Shown piece by piece: positions 1-10,627 of a DNA stretch of 42,433 bases. Below the pieces are notes generated by a model. That model searched no databases, was not told the DNA's origin, and saw only the letters and a program-made list of their open reading frames with translations. The number at the start of each line of letters is the position of its first letter. Positions within the stretch are counted from its first letter, which is position 1. The DNA lies in assembly GCA_003427395.1 (NCBI GenBank), contig BFEA01000511.1, forward strand, positions 668,016 to 710,448. The letters are read 5' to 3'. This DNA comes from Chara braunii (Eukaryota > Streptophyta > Charophyceae > Charales > Characeae). Both the position numbers and the translations under genes were made by a program.

Positions 1-379
1 TCCAGCGTCCCAAAAATACATCTTTGCCACACAGTACATCAATGAGAGTGACGCCACAGTGCTGGAAACCGGGTCCAGCGTCCCATATCCACTCTGCTCT
101 TCCATACCTAACCTGCAGCAGGGTCGGGTATTTGGGGGGGGCCACCGGGGGGCACCGGTGGAGTCTCCCTCCCTCTTCTAGCCTCTGCCATCCACGCACT
201 ATCCTCATGGCGCCCATTGAAGCAACAGAAAACAGGCTGCAGTGAAATCAGCTGGAATCAGCTAAATTCTTTTTGAGAATTACTGAAGAGTACTGAAAAT
301 TCCTGAGGATTGTGTGGGGAGCCTCACCTGCTGGGAACCGGGCCCAGCGTCCCATGAATACATCTGTACAAAACAGTAC
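1..379. repeat. Three partial copies of a GGGYCCAGCGTCCCA repeat
   Basis: A short motif built around CCAGCGTCCCA recurs at 1-39, 61-97 and 330-379. The first and third copies both continue into AATACATCT and a run ending in acagta, so they share more than the core. The unit lies just upstream of a LINE ORF2 tail and may be duplicated LINE sequence. The reading frames across it are short and I assign no protein. Confidence 0.55.
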
Positions 380-548
380 CCCTCCCCTGTAAGGGAAGAT
401 TTGAGACCAGTTTATCATATGCAAAGCTTTAGGGCCAAGGGGTGTGGGGGGAAGGGGTCCGGAAACTCTTCTGCCGGTCTCAGAGGAATCCCAGGATTGA
501 TGTCCATCCAATTCTTAAACTGCAGGCTATAGTCACGGGAGACGTTCC

Positions 549-1913
549 TTGGGGAACTCTAAAAGGAAACTCTGGGTGAAGAAAATAATATACAAGGTAG
601 GGGACATATGGGACAATCTGGCTTGCTCATGGCATTCACTGGACTATCTCAAGGCCAGGACCGGCCAGATCACAAACATGGCCCAGGGTCTACAAGAAAT
701 CCAAGAATTGATCCCGTTAGCATGGATCCGAACCTTGAAACTGGGCCCCCTTCTCAACGAAAATGACTGGGTGGTGACGACGGAGTCCTTGGCCCTACCC
801 ATGCTTTTGTATAGAGTGCCTGACACAGGGGATCATCAGGCTTCACTTCAGGCATACTGTCTGAACTTCCCAGGGGCTAGATGGTCAGCTCTACATTGTC
901 AGGAGGAGTTGGACACAAAGCTACTGGCGTCCTCCCTCACCAGAATTAGAGTGGTGGGGTACCAAAACAAAGGTTTTTTCCAATACGAACCGTCCACCCT
1001 GTTGCACCACCTTCCATTCGACCCAGCAGAATGGGAGTGGACATGAGAGGGATCCCAAAAAATGTCTCTGTGGCAATACACGGTGAAGAAGGGCTATAGA
1101 GCAGCACGAAAATCACTTAGGATCAGTGACCAAATAACCAAGCGTTGGGAGAGGAACTCCCTGCTTGGGCCACAAGACTTCAGGCACTTTCGGTGGTCTG
1201 CGTTTTCACACGTTCGACCGACTGGCCATAGAGTCCTTCAGTGGCAAATCATACATAGGTGCCTGCCTACCCCGGATTGGATCACATCACGGACGGACCT
1301 GGAGGAAAAACGTCTGCTCTCCCCACTGTGCTCTTACTGCTCCAACTCATTTCCCAACAAAAGAGCTACCCCGGAGCATTGCTTGTTGGATTGCCCCATG
1401 GTGCTCCAACTGTGGAGGTGGTGGGACGCAGCGTGGCACTATCTCACAGATCACCACCTCCCCTGGGAATTGTCCACCCTCCTTCTATGAGCCCCTCCGA
1501 CAGAGGCCGGAGAATGGTCACCTTTCATGACCAATCTCTTCACATACTCCAGACTAACCGTGGTCGTGGCAGCTTGGAGGATGTGCTGTTCCTATGAAAG
1601 AAAACAGCATAACTATGGCTTCATGCAAGCCCGCTCAACGATAATGGACACAATCTCAGCTTATACACAGGCAACCTGGAAAGAGCTGCAGGATAAAATG
1701 GGTACCAAGTCGGACAGTGAGAAAAGCCAAAGACTACGGATCAGTTTCACGGAGAGATGGACTGACCCAAAACAGAGACTCTTCAGTCTCAACGACGATA
1801 ACACCCTTATATGGCATGACTGGCTTCTCTCTGAGAGGCTGTGGAAAAGACTGTCAACGCACCACTTTCAAGTCGTCCATCAACCAACAGACTTTGTCCT
1901 CATCTATGACTAA
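549..1913 (+). pseudogene. LINE (L1-type) ORF2 C-terminal region with RT-associated zinc finger, two in-frame stops
   Basis: One reading frame runs from 549 to 1913, broken only by TGA at 1044-1046 and 1488-1490. It corresponds to the region after the reverse transcriptase in plant L1 LINEs: the zinc-binding domain (zf-RVT type) that follows RT. Visible hallmarks are the HRCLPTPDW segment near 1254-1280, the Cys pair of CSYC at 1329-1340, and an H-x4-C pair (His at 1377, Cys at 1392) in the EHCLLDC segment, followed by aromatic-rich LQLWRWW. The RT itself is not in the window, so the element is cut by the window start or 5' truncated. The same protein region recurs in the second LINE at 31393-32177, including the LPxDPA and (T)xEH motifs, so the two copies belong to one family. 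The frame opens with a TTG codon; no real start is expected because this is an internal piece of ORF2. Confidence 0.8.
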
Positions 1914-2335
1914 CTGTCCTCTACTGTCTTAAGCAATGTAATCCCCTCCCCCTCCACCCTGCACCTTCCCGGCTTGTACCTGATGAGGTGGTCTTTCTCA
2001 TCTGCTTGGAACAAGTTGACCAGGACTTCTTTTTTTACTTCTTGCTCGGGTTACTAGGCAGGGTGGTAAGAGCATCCCCCCCAAAAAAATAAAATAAAGG
2101 GGAAACTACGCGGGAGTCGTAAAAATGAGTTCTGATTGCACTATGGGCCAAGATACAGTTTCAAATTGCAATTCGGGCAATATATACAACCCAGCTTTCT
2201 GGCCAGGTAATCCAGAAGTTTGAAACAACATGATAGACTTGGTACCTTTCTGCCCTTTTCAGAGGAAACCTACCCACTTCATCCCTTTATGGGCGCCGAA
2301 TCTTGTCTCTACATACTGGCTTTGGCTTCCTCAAG
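1914..2335 (+). mobile_element. LINE 3' untranslated tail and flank
   Basis: Non-coding sequence after the ORF2 stop. It ends its LINE-like part with a GGCAGGGTGGTAAGAGCATC segment followed by an A-rich run at about 2083-2098. A similar GGGGGTGCTAAAAG plus A-rich run ends the second LINE near 32650-32676, which supports 2098 as the 3' end of this copy. The remaining bases to 2335 have no recognisable content. Confidence 0.5.
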
Positions 2336-2606
2336 GTAGGGGTCAGAGGTGAGTCTCTGCCCTCTGAACCATACGTGATAGTTTCCCATCATACAGCTCT
2401 CCATCAGCATTACGTCTCAAGCACATAACACTCCCAGACGGGCCAACACTGCGTGCCTCCTGGTTGTTTCCAGCCGGGCGAATGGCACGGGTTGCGTGCC
2501 CCCCGTGATCACCAAATGAAATTAAATAGGCCGCCGCTTCGCGGCAGCCCGTCCATTTACATTCCATTTCACTTGGAGTCATCCATTCCATCCGGCATGG
2601 GAACAT
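2336..2606 (-). ncRNA. Relic of a group II intron (domain I segment), probably organelle-derived
   Basis: Read on the minus strand, 2366-2399 gives GAGCTGTATGATGG, a GAAA tetraloop, then CTATCACGTATGGTTC. This closely matches the widely conserved group II intron domain I hairpin (GAGCCGTAT ... ACGTACGGTTC): outer arms pair GAGCYGT with AYGGTTC and the inner stem GATGG/CTATC closes the GAAA loop. The two differences from consensus are both C-to-T. Neighbouring minus-strand sequence (GGAAACAACCAGGAGGCACG, then TGCTTGAGACGTAATG) also looks like structured organellar intron RNA to me. An 87-codon open frame covers the block but is best read as accidental. I infer a nuclear copy of a mitochondrial or plastid intron fragment. 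The ends are uncertain and no maturase gene is present. Confidence 0.6.
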
Positions 2607-3239
2607 AAGGCATTCTACTCATACCCAAACCATGACCTTGGGACCATAGCCTTTGAGTGTGGGGGGAAGGGATCAGGAAAGTCTGACAACACACACAGGG
2701 AGATGACTGGATCTACTAGTGTCCAATCCCCAACATTCAAGTGTTACGAAACATCCCCACTTCCTAGCAAAGGAGAAGTCCCTTTTGCTCCAGGTGGGAA
2801 TGATCTATAAGTCAGTCTCTTGTTTGGATACATCTATCAGCAATCCGCCACTTTAAGGCTGCCAACTTAGCTGGTTTGCTTTTCAAGTTGGTAAAAAGTT
2901 AAATCCCTCGCAGATTTTTTGTGCCAATGTTGAGTTATTTGACCCATCTTTTCTCTTTGTTTTTTTCAAAAAGTATGAACACATTAACCCGGGCAATTAT
3001 ATCTTTATTGGAGAAAATCATTTCGTATGTTGGTTTGACTGATAGATTGTGGAGCCACTAGGTTGATGTCGCCCATTCTTCATTCTAGTTCTCATCCAGT
3101 TCTATTCCAAAAGGCCTACGGGACAGTCTTCTATCCTCTCCCCTTCTCATAGGATTAGCTTCTTATGAATCTTATCTTGTTTTTCCAAAATCCTTAACCT
3201 CCATGATGTCTTTTTTTTTTAATCCATATTCCAAAAGTC
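2607..3239. other. Unassigned intergenic sequence
   Basis: No supported gene. A segment at 2630-2690 (GTGTGGGGGGAAGG context) resembles 425-475 inside the first LINE region, suggesting that LINE-related sequence continues on both sides of the intron relic. A T-rich run (3211-3220) precedes the next LINE fragment. Confidence 0.4.
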
Positions 3240-3420
3240 AATGTGGACTGGCTGGGGGGAGCTGCAGGGGGAAGGTTGGGCGAGTTGCAATGGCCAGGGG
3301 CCGAAGGGAGAGCGGGACACCTCAAGCGTGATTTCCAGCTGATCTTCTGGAACTGGTTCACACTTCAGCCAGATGTCCTGACTCTTTCTGAGATCCTTTC
3401 CCTACTCCTGAGCTGACACT
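3240..3420 (+). mobile_element. LINE ORF2 extreme C-terminal tail fragment (DWLG...RLGE motif)
   Basis: The plus-strand frame starting at about 3243 reads DWLGG, then RLGEL, then an acidic/Gly stretch, KRDFQLIFWNWF and a Leu-rich end before a stop. The second LINE has the parallel DWLGESSEERLGE, KRDYHIFFHEWF at 32213-32340, right after its zinc-finger region. Conservation at protein level (DWLG, RLGE, KRD, IF, WF) between two decayed copies shows this is a real coding tail of the LINE family. Here it is detached from the ORF2 copy at 549-1913 by over 1.3 kb, so it is a separate fragment or displaced by insertion. Confidence 0.6.
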
Positions 3421-4939
3421 GTTAAGTTGCAATGGTATAGTTTGGGGGGTGACGAACTATTTTCTGTAATCGTGCGTTCTGCGCGAAGCTGCTTTGGGGG
3501 GAACGGGACGGGCTGGTCGGGTGAAGTACGTAGGAATGGGTCGGCCGGGCGGGTTGCATGGATGCCCTCGCTTCTTTTTCGTTTTTCTTTCAGATTTTGT
3601 TGGGCCAGTACCGGAAAAGTCCCGCGTAGGCAGTTAGGTGACCGCGCCTTAGCGAGTGTGAAAAATAACTGTTGCCATAGCTTCTTTCTTGTTCTGCTGT
3701 CGGCACTAGGAATTTTTGGCGCGGTCATCACAACGAATATCATTTTTGAATTTTCGAACTAATGTCGAGCCCCCACGGACTCTCGGAATATTTTTTTTTT
3801 CGGAATTTCTTTTTCTAATTAGAATTTAGACTAGGAATTTAGGTACCTTGCAATCTGGCTGCACGGCGCATCTTGCTCGTGCGCACCGTGCCTCGACAAG
3901 ATCTGGGCTCTGATCCCCTGCGCCTTAATCTTGCGTGTAACTGTAATTTTTGGCGGGCGCAATTGCAACGGTAATCTTCTTATTTTTGACGTCCTTCGTG
4001 TTTCCTCTTTCCCGCCTTGCCCTCGTTGTGTATGCACATCCCTTTCTCTGTTCTAATTGGTCCCCACGTTGCATGACCGGATCGACGCATGGAGAGTGGT
4101 TCCATCCCTCGCGCCGCGGCCTGGCCATGCAGACGTAGGCACCTCCTCCTCTCTTCTACTTTGGCATAATCCCGGGTTCCTCACGCAAGCATGCATGCTA
4201 TAAATTTTGCAAGCGCGATTAGTTGTCCCTCTCTGAGTTTGGAAGGTTAGCGCGGTCAGTGAGGATCCGCTAATGAGTAAGTTGGAAGGTGAGTAGAGTG
4301 AGTCGGCCGATCCGACGAGCTGGTGCCAAGTAAGCGGGGTTGACCGTGCGGGCCACGACGGACTGTGGCGCACGGTGTCGCACTTTTTTCTAGTCGGGCC
4401 TCTTCAGGCAACCAGAAAGCCAGCAGGCTGTCACGCAGGATTTTGATGATGATTGCAATAAATAAAATAAATTAATTAAAGCAAATCCCTTCCTGTTGTA
4501 TGCGTCCAGCTTCGAGCGAGACCCTTCAATTACGATTTTTGTCAGTCCCCGGTTTTAGGAATCTTTTATTTTGATTCAAAACAACAAAGAATCATGCAAA
4601 TAATAATTATCGAAAAATTGGAATGCCATGCATGCATCATTCTGCCAATTTACTAATTTTGCGAACTGTGATTGGATCATCATAGGAAGCAACCATCATG
4701 CGAGGTCAATGCAGAGAAGAAAGGATGATTCACTCGGGCAAATGATAAGAATAAATGAGGGAAGAATGATAACTCATAATAATCTCAAGCAGTACAGATG
4801 AACAGGCACGGCCAACACTAGGCAAGAGTCCTCACTCTTCCCTCTAGGTCACAAACTCAATCTCTCATTTGGCAGTGCGTCTCTCATGCTTTGAGCCATG
4901 CCTGTGTACCCTCTAAGATTGTGACCTCTGTATGTAGAG
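3421..4939. other. Unassigned region, no supported gene
   Basis: Overlapping short frames on both strands (for example 3402-3743 minus and 3427-3762 plus) show no recognisable domain. The first ~60 bases still resemble the second LINE's 3' sequence (GGTATGGTAAGGGGG versus GGTATAGTTTGGGGGG). An AT-rich stretch lies at 4445-4480. Nothing else identified. Confidence 0.4.
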
Positions 4940-5521
4940 TCACCTGAAGCCTGCAAACTCTGAGCACTTCCACCCAAGTTCCATGACACGGAAATCAACC
5001 ATGGCACAAAACTCCTCCCATAGCATAGGAAGATAGGGCCTGGAAAAAATCCCTCTTCTGAGATGTTGAAACCCTGAGGGCTCTGTCACTGCCTCATAGT
5101 CAATCTGCACTAGTGAGATGTATCTCTTGGCCAGATCCACCAAGTTACCCCAGCACGAGGTGTTTGTAAGAGTGAAAGGCACTGGAGGCTTGGGATAGTC
5201 AGAGTAGAGCTTGGGCCTGTAACTGCGGATCAGCTTGGTACCACTCTCATCAAACTCCCTTTCCCTCTCCTCGAGGTACTTGGCAGCAGCGACCCAGACT
5301 GAATCAAAGTATTCATGGGTCTCTTTACCCTTTTTCACATAGAGTCTTAAGTCGTAGATGGTACCACCTGAAAAATTGGTAAGAACTGCAAAGATTGACA
5401 GGTCCGTTTGCCTAAAGTCAGTGGCACTGACGTAATGATACTGGATAGCATCCTTAGGGGCTATCTTGTTGAGATTGGCCAAAACTGACTCACTGACGGG
5501 GGATGACTGGACTGCAATCAT
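4940..5521 (-). CDS. Hypothetical protein, 193 aa, unrecognised
   Basis: An intact 193-codon frame with ATG at 5521. The protein has mixed, globular-looking composition: SVSESVLANLNKI near the start, a central charged stretch around YLEEREREFDES (about residues 82-93), then RPKLYSDYPKPPVPFTL and a Trp/Cys-containing C-terminal part (LPMLWEEFCAMVDFRVMEL). There is no signal peptide, membrane segment or motif I can name. Its ATG overlaps the stop of an upstream minus-strand frame (5518-5772) by four bases (ATGA), which in a eukaryote suggests a frameshifted single gene or chance rather than an operon. It is the only long frame in this part of the window that does not look like transposon decay. 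It could be an exon of a host gene or a gene of an unrecognised element. Confidence 0.4.
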   Translation of the reverse strand: MIAVQSSPVSESVLANLNKIAPKDAIQYHYVSATDFRQTDLSIFAVLTNFSGGTIYDLRLYVKKGKETHEYFDSVWVAAAKYLEEREREFDESGTKLIRSYRPKLYSDYPKPPVPFTLTNTSCWGNLVDLAKRYISLVQIDYEAVTEPSGFQHLRRGIFSRPYLPMLWEEFCAMVDFRVMELGWKCSEFAGFR

Positions 5522-5772
5522 GTGTTGTTGTTGAGTGTTGGAACAAACCCAATATCTTTGAATGGGAAAACTGTCTGATCAGAACTGGTCTTTGATGCAA
5601 AACATGGAGGATGACCGTGTACCGATTGATTATAGTTGAAAGTCTCGAGTAGCTCGGATGATTGGATGCTGGTTGAATACTTATTGAATATTGTTTGAGT
5701 ACTGACTGAGTATTTGCTAGAATGTTGTTGAACGTTGCTTGGATACTGTGGAATGAGTTCTGACTGAGACAC
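5518..5772 (-). CDS. Hypothetical 84-aa Ser/Gln/Tyr-rich frame upstream of the 193-aa ORF
   Basis: The frame starts with ATG at 5772 and ends in a TGA overlapping the next ATG. Its N-terminal half is rich in Ser, Gln, Tyr and Thr (QQHSSKYSVSTQTIFNKYST) because the DNA carries a degenerate TTGAATAYT-like repeat at 5640-5760. This may be a low-complexity N-terminal extension of the 193-aa protein separated by a frameshift. No function can be assigned. Confidence 0.25.
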   Translation of the reverse strand: MSQSELIPQYPSNVQQHSSKYSVSTQTIFNKYSTSIQSSELLETFNYNQSVHGHPPCFASKTSSDQTVFPFKDIGFVPTLNNNT

Positions 5773-7562
5773 TTGATAACTCAGTTGGTTGAATGTTTAC
5801 AGGGGTAACGATCACCAAGCACTGACCACTTGAAAGGGTTGCTGACTGCTGAAAGGCTCTTGTTAGCTGAAGTGCTAGTGAGGACCTTAAGGGAAAAGCT
5901 TGGGCACCTTCTCTGTTTACTCGAGTCTGGCTTTGGCCTGCTCAGTGGCTTCCAGAGATGAGTAAGTAGAACGCAACCTTCTGTCTGACTCGTAAATATA
6001 AACCACATACTCGATAAACTTCTATTTTTTTGCTAGTCCAAGGATCATTTCGCTCATCAGTTTCTGACAAAGCAGAGCGTCCCTAACTGCTTGGTCCTCC
6101 CACTTCTCTGTTCTACTCTGATGGAGTGTGAAGGACACAACAAGAATGTCCTTACTATACATGAACCCCCCCTTTTCTCGCACACCATAGAGATGACATC
6201 AATCACGAGGGACAATTCTCCCATGAGCACTACGCATGGTATCAATGTTTGGGGCAGCTCGTTCGGCCAACAACACTAGACGTGACAGCTAGTGAGCCAC
6301 ACTATAGCGCTGGTGGGCTCAAATAAGGTTAGGCGCAACTCTCGATTGGTTGCCACGAAAGAGAGCTACAGATCATTGCCTCTCTTAGGACTCAACCTTG
6401 ACCACTCGACGTCAGGTCATGCTTACAGTGAGTAGTTTGTTCACAAGCCAGACCTATATTGGTGACCACTGACCAATGACCAATACTTTGGACATTCTCA
6501 GACTTGACTCGAGAGGCCCAAGCGTCGTCGTTCAACGTTGAAGCTCTGAGCACAGCCCTCTCAATTACTCAGCACATAGGATATGGACTCAGAGCAAATC
6601 CTGAGATAACTTTCCCTCGCAACCGGGTGTTACTGGTGGTAATTGAGGTCCGCGTAGGACACAACATATTGCACGTTTGAATTCCTTGTTTGCCTATGGC
6701 GGGTGGCCTCCCGCCAGTGTGATAACTCACTAGAGATTAACACATTTCCAATGTTGTCTCAACCGAACTTACTGAGGACAACAACCACTCCCTCTTATTC
6801 AAGCAGGAGCCCTCAGTTCTCTTCTCGTCCCAAATTATTAAATTGGTCGGCTAAGAAGGAACAATGGACTGGAATAGAATAAGGTAGGATAACATAAGGC
6901 AAAAGTAAAAGAAACAAATTAGAAAGAGCAGCTACATTCATGGCAATTTTGATCCATGGCCCAGCTTGAGACCCTCGGGGTCTTTTCAGTCCCCGTCAAG
7001 AAGGAATTTGATCAGCAGATATACAATTTTTCTCAGAACTGCCCCCTTCCTTCCCATTCATGCTCGGACTGATGGGAGTAAAACACTTTTCAGTTTAAGG
7101 CTAGCTCCGAATTACTCGAGCTTGAGGAGAAGATAATATTCCCAGACCAGGAATTCAAACCTTAACTGATGTCATTCATGGCTAGGGTTCACAGTAGCGT
7201 CCGTCAAATTTTTAACTCATGCATTCACCGCACTTAACCCCCTGATCAACCCGTCTTAGGAGAACGAGATAGAAAGGTCAGATGGCAGTTGAAGCGGTTT
7301 ACTCAGAGCCTGATATAACTGCGACGGACTTACTTCGCCCGAGCACCCTTCTCAACTTTGAGTCATAATGCAGACTCATTGTTCCTGTACTGGTAACAAT
7401 GAGTATCAAATGGTAAGGTGACTGCAGAGGCAAGCTCGGTAGAGCTTGTCAAATCAACAAGTTGCCATGCAAGCCAACTCGCCTACACGTTTTCACGGGT
7501 GGCGAATTCTCCTAGTCAGACACAGGCACATGGTATACGAGTTGAGAGGCATCAGAGAGTTA
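5773..7562. other. Unassigned region between the hypothetical ORFs and the Ty3 element
   Basis: Only frames under 80 codons, on both strands, with no recognised domain (for example 5781-6008 minus and 7418-7609 plus, the latter running into the LTR). Sequence complexity is ordinary. No RNA gene or repeat found. Confidence 0.4.
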
Positions 7563-8951
7563 CGCTTTTATCTTCATTGCTGCTTTGTCTATGCATGTCG
7601 TGTGTGTGAAGCCCCGAGTGATGGGAGCTGGTTGTGCGCATGAGTGATGTCGAAGGTCTATGGATGATTAGATGTCTTGTCAAGGGTTGTTGATTGTTTG
7701 CATGCATGTGTGTATGTACTTGTCCGGGTGGGGACGGGGAAACTGAACTGGGGGACCGTCTGCCTAGGAGTACGAGTGTGTTAATCCCGTTGTTCCCCTC
7801 CCTTCCGCGGCCCTTCGCTTGTGCGCGCGTTCTCGGTGTAAGCTCCCTCCCTCTCTCTCCCGCCTTCCTTTTNGAGCTTCTCGTCCCCGTACCGGTGACG
7901 TCAACNGCCTGCGCCCGCGCGCGCGCGGTCGACGCCCCCGCAAGGGGAAGAGAGCTTCGATTTCGCCATCCTCCTCCGGCGCACTAACCGTGAGAGAGAA
8001 GGTTGCATCGAGTGTTGTATGGAGTCGATGTTGGTTCNGATGACCGGGAGCGCGGGATCTTNCCCGTGTTCATCGCCTACCTNCGATCNTCTCATCCCGC
8101 TACCGACCGTCCCCATCACAGATGACGACAGCGTCTACTGCGATGCGGACGTACGGNGCGCGCTGAGGCGAANGGAGCAAGTGCGCTGGCGAGACCCGCC
8201 TCGGGCTTGTGATATAAGGGGGAACGGGTTTGTCTTGATTGAGCGTTTTGATTCCCCGACTCTAATATTGCCTTATACGGGTTTGACTGTGTTGCCNTGG
8301 TCNGCCGCTCANGNNGCGTGNCGGCCGCAGTTTGATTGTCGCTNGTGTCGCCAGGGGGACTNNTGTTCTTGGCGACGACTGGTCCTGGGTTACGAGGGAG
8401 CGACACGTTTCCNCGNGCTTTCCCGTAGTGCGGGGGCGCTGCCCGCGCAATTTCNAATTCGGATGNCGGCGAGTCCTCCCNCCNCTTTATCCTCCCGGAA
8501 CCTTCCGCGCGGANTCTGGGAGTCCGACNCTGAGGCTTGAAGGCCTCGAACCAATCACCTCTACANCAAAGACCCGATGGTTCNGTCACTTCGTGAGGCC
8601 GATGACGAGGCCTGAAGGCTTNGAACCCACCACCTATCCCCCAANCCCCTTACGNCCGAAGTTTTGTCTCCCGCCGCCATGNCCCTCTCCCCTTGAGGCC
8701 TTTTCCCGTCCTGATGCACGACGGCAGTTCGTTTTCGCGGAAACCCTTCTGATTTTATCGTTTCGGAGNGATNNGACCCCCACGGGACTTCGCGACGACA
8801 GTTCGACTCCNGGGTAACCTCTGGNACGAAACNAGAGCCTCCCGTTCCGTCCGGGAGACTCAACCCCTACGGCCAAAAATCCTCGGCCACGCCCCTCCTA
8901 GAACTCTGATCGGCGACCCAGTACGGGAAGCCGCGAGGGGGCGTGAGGTTG
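7563..8951 (+). repeat. 5' LTR of the Ty3/Gypsy element
   Basis: 1389 bp, collinear and equal in length with 15141-16529. It carries roughly three dozen single-base Ns between 7873 and 8833, at positions where the 3' copy has called bases. Homology starts abruptly at CGCTTTTATC and ends at GTGAGGTTG, overlapping the start of the PBS. Reading frames inside it are by-products of GC-rich sequence. A polymerase II promoter is expected in an LTR, but I cannot place a TATA box with confidence. Confidence 0.85.
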
Positions 8952-8961
8952 GTATCAGAGC
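8950..8961 (+). promoter_or_regulatory. Primer-binding site, initiator-Met tRNA type
   Basis: TGGTATCAGAGC directly after the 5' LTR is the classic plant retrotransposon PBS, complementary to the 3' end of initiator methionine tRNA, which primes minus-strand cDNA synthesis. Its location fixes the element's orientation as plus. Confidence 0.9.
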
Positions 8962-9034
8962 TGATTCGTTTCGGCTCAGAGGTTTTCCTAGGACGAATAC
9001 CCTGCTTAAGAGTTTTCTTTTCTTTCTTTCTGTG

Positions 9035-10627
9035 ATGTTTCTTTTTAGATTTTTCTCATTTTTAAGTAGGCTGGCTCCCCGTCGCCGGCGGCCCGCGAAT
9101 AGCAATCAGAACCGAGCGAGAGGCCGGGCTCGAAACCCGCCTCCCGCGATGCTGGAACCCGGAATTGGGGGTGAAAACGACGGTGATAACCACGCGGGGA
9201 TGGCCAATCATCCCCTGTACTATGTACCTCCTCCTTCCGAAGTTTCCATTTTCTCCGAAGATGATACCGAGCCTCGCACCTGGCTAGCTGCCTTGAAAGC
9301 CCAGGGCTGGTCGGACCAGTTGCTCCGAGAACGAATCCCCGGAAGGTTAGCCGAAACCGCTTTTGAGTGGTATGGACATAACCCCTTCACTTATTGGCTG
9401 GCCTTCCAAAGGAAATTTCTCGACAGATTTGATCACATCGCACCAGGTCAATGCCTCCGTCTAATAAAGGAATACACGCAACAGCCTCGGGAGACCTTGG
9501 CTAGATATGCTGAACGTTTTACGTACCTAGCCGAACGCTCCGGGGTGGACGAGAAAATGGTACGGACTGATTTCGTCAGAGGATTGTCAGATTCTCGTCT
9601 GCGGAAAAAGATTCGCAAGAAATGCAACCCTATAGAACATACCCTGACGAAGCTAATCCAGTACGCAATTAAGTTTGGGAAAGAAAATTATGATGTGGGC
9701 CTGGACTCAGAATCCGGCGAAGATGACCCTTCGGGTGTTCGACGCAATAGCTACTCCGCTACGGCACGAATGATCGAAGATCGCTTCGGGTTGGGTCCGG
9801 CAAAAAAAGGCATGGATCGGAAAGCTTCTTCCTCTGCTTCGACCTCCCGTCGCTCTAGTCAAGCACAAGGAGGCCGGGGTGAGGAAGAAGTGTCCATAAA
9901 AGAGGTCGCGGCCAAATTAGTTACGGTAGTGGCCCCGCTGACGAAGTTCGTTCAGGGCCTGCAGCGACAACGCCTAGCCGCCGCACAATGGCAACAAGCG
10001 GCTATGGCCGCCGGGGCCCCTATGATAAGACCGGCAGTGGCCGGGGCTGTCCCGCCCCTACGCTGTTATAACTGTAATCAGCCAGGTCACCTTGCGAAAG
10101 ATTGTCCGAAACCTCGAACTCAAGGTGGGCCCGCTGGGCCTTCCCAAATCCTGCTGGCTGCTCCAACCGCTGCAGGACAAGGGAGGGTGGCTACAGTGAT
10201 GGATACCGGGGCAACGAAAATGGTGACCCCTGCGGCCACCGAGATAGGGCCCGATGAATACATGGCTGCGGCGATGTTCGAACCCGGGACCATCGGAGTG
10301 ATACGTCATGTCCAACGGATTACCGAGGAAAGCGACCTCGGGCCGTGGCGACCAGGGTTCGAAGACCTTGCGGCATCTGGTCCTGAATACAAGGATGGCC
10401 ATATCGACGTATTGGATGCCTTGAAGGCTCTAGATCTTCGGATCCCCGTCCCTATTCCCTATTTGCTAACCATTTCCGAAGCGGCTAACGAAAAGTTGAT
10501 CGAACGATGCCTCAAAAACAAGCGCCGGTTCGAGGAAAGTCGAAAGGGCAAAAAGTCCTACGGGACCTACCCACAAACGAGGAGTCGCAGCCCTCGACCT
10601 CAAAGGTGCACGAAATCGACCGGATAG
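9035..10627 (+). CDS. gag: Gag polyprotein (Ty3/Gypsy) with CCHC zinc knuckle
   Basis: An intact frame of about 530 codons; the first ATG is at 9035 and a later ATG near 9149 is an alternative start. The retrotransposon-gag capsid-like domain spans roughly residues 60-230, with W-rich helices and conserved spacing around AFEWYGHNPFTYWLAFQRKF and ARYAERFTYLAERSG. A Ser/Arg-rich linker and basic segment follow. A perfect C-x2-C-x4-H-x4-C knuckle (CYNCNQPGHLAKDC) lies at 10064-10105, about residues 344-357. The protein forms virus-like particles and packages element RNA. The frame overlaps pol by 121 bp in a different frame, so pol would require a -1 shift. No stop codons break it, unlike pol. 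Confidence 0.85.
   Translation: MFLFRFFSFLSRLAPRRRRPANSNQNRARGRARNPPPAMLEPGIGGENDGDNHAGMANHPLYYVPPPSEVSIFSEDDTEPRTWLAALKAQGWSDQLLRERIPGRLAETAFEWYGHNPFTYWLAFQRKFLDRFDHIAPGQCLRLIKEYTQQPRETLARYAERFTYLAERSGVDEKMVRTDFVRGLSDSRLRKKIRKKCNPIEHTLTKLIQYAIKFGKENYDVGLDSESGEDDPSGVRRNSYSATARMIEDRFGLGPAKKGMDRKASSSASTSRRSSQAQGGRGEEEVSIKEVAAKLVTVVAPLTKFVQGLQRQRLAAAQWQQAAMAAGAPMIRPAVAGAVPPLRCYNCNQPGHLAKDCPKPRTQGGPAGPSQILLAAPTAAGQGRVATVMDTGATKMVTPAATEIGPDEYMAAAMFEPGTIGVIRHVQRITEESDLGPWRPGFEDLAASGPEYKDGHIDVLDALKALDLRIPVPIPYLLTISEAANEKLIERCLKNKRRFEESRKGKKSYGTYPQTRSRSPRPQRCTKSTG

Noticed and set aside
1978-2010. Second hammerhead starting at CTGATGA near 1979
   Set aside because: No GAAA after a stem II and no matching stem I.
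2343-2606. 87-codon minus-strand frame read as a protein
   Set aside because: It coincides with structured group II intron RNA sequence, so it is more likely accidental.
7694-8876. Several frames inside the 5' LTR (and the same at 15272-16454)
   Set aside because: Both copies are LTRs; the frames exist on both strands because the sequence is GC-rich, with no domain.
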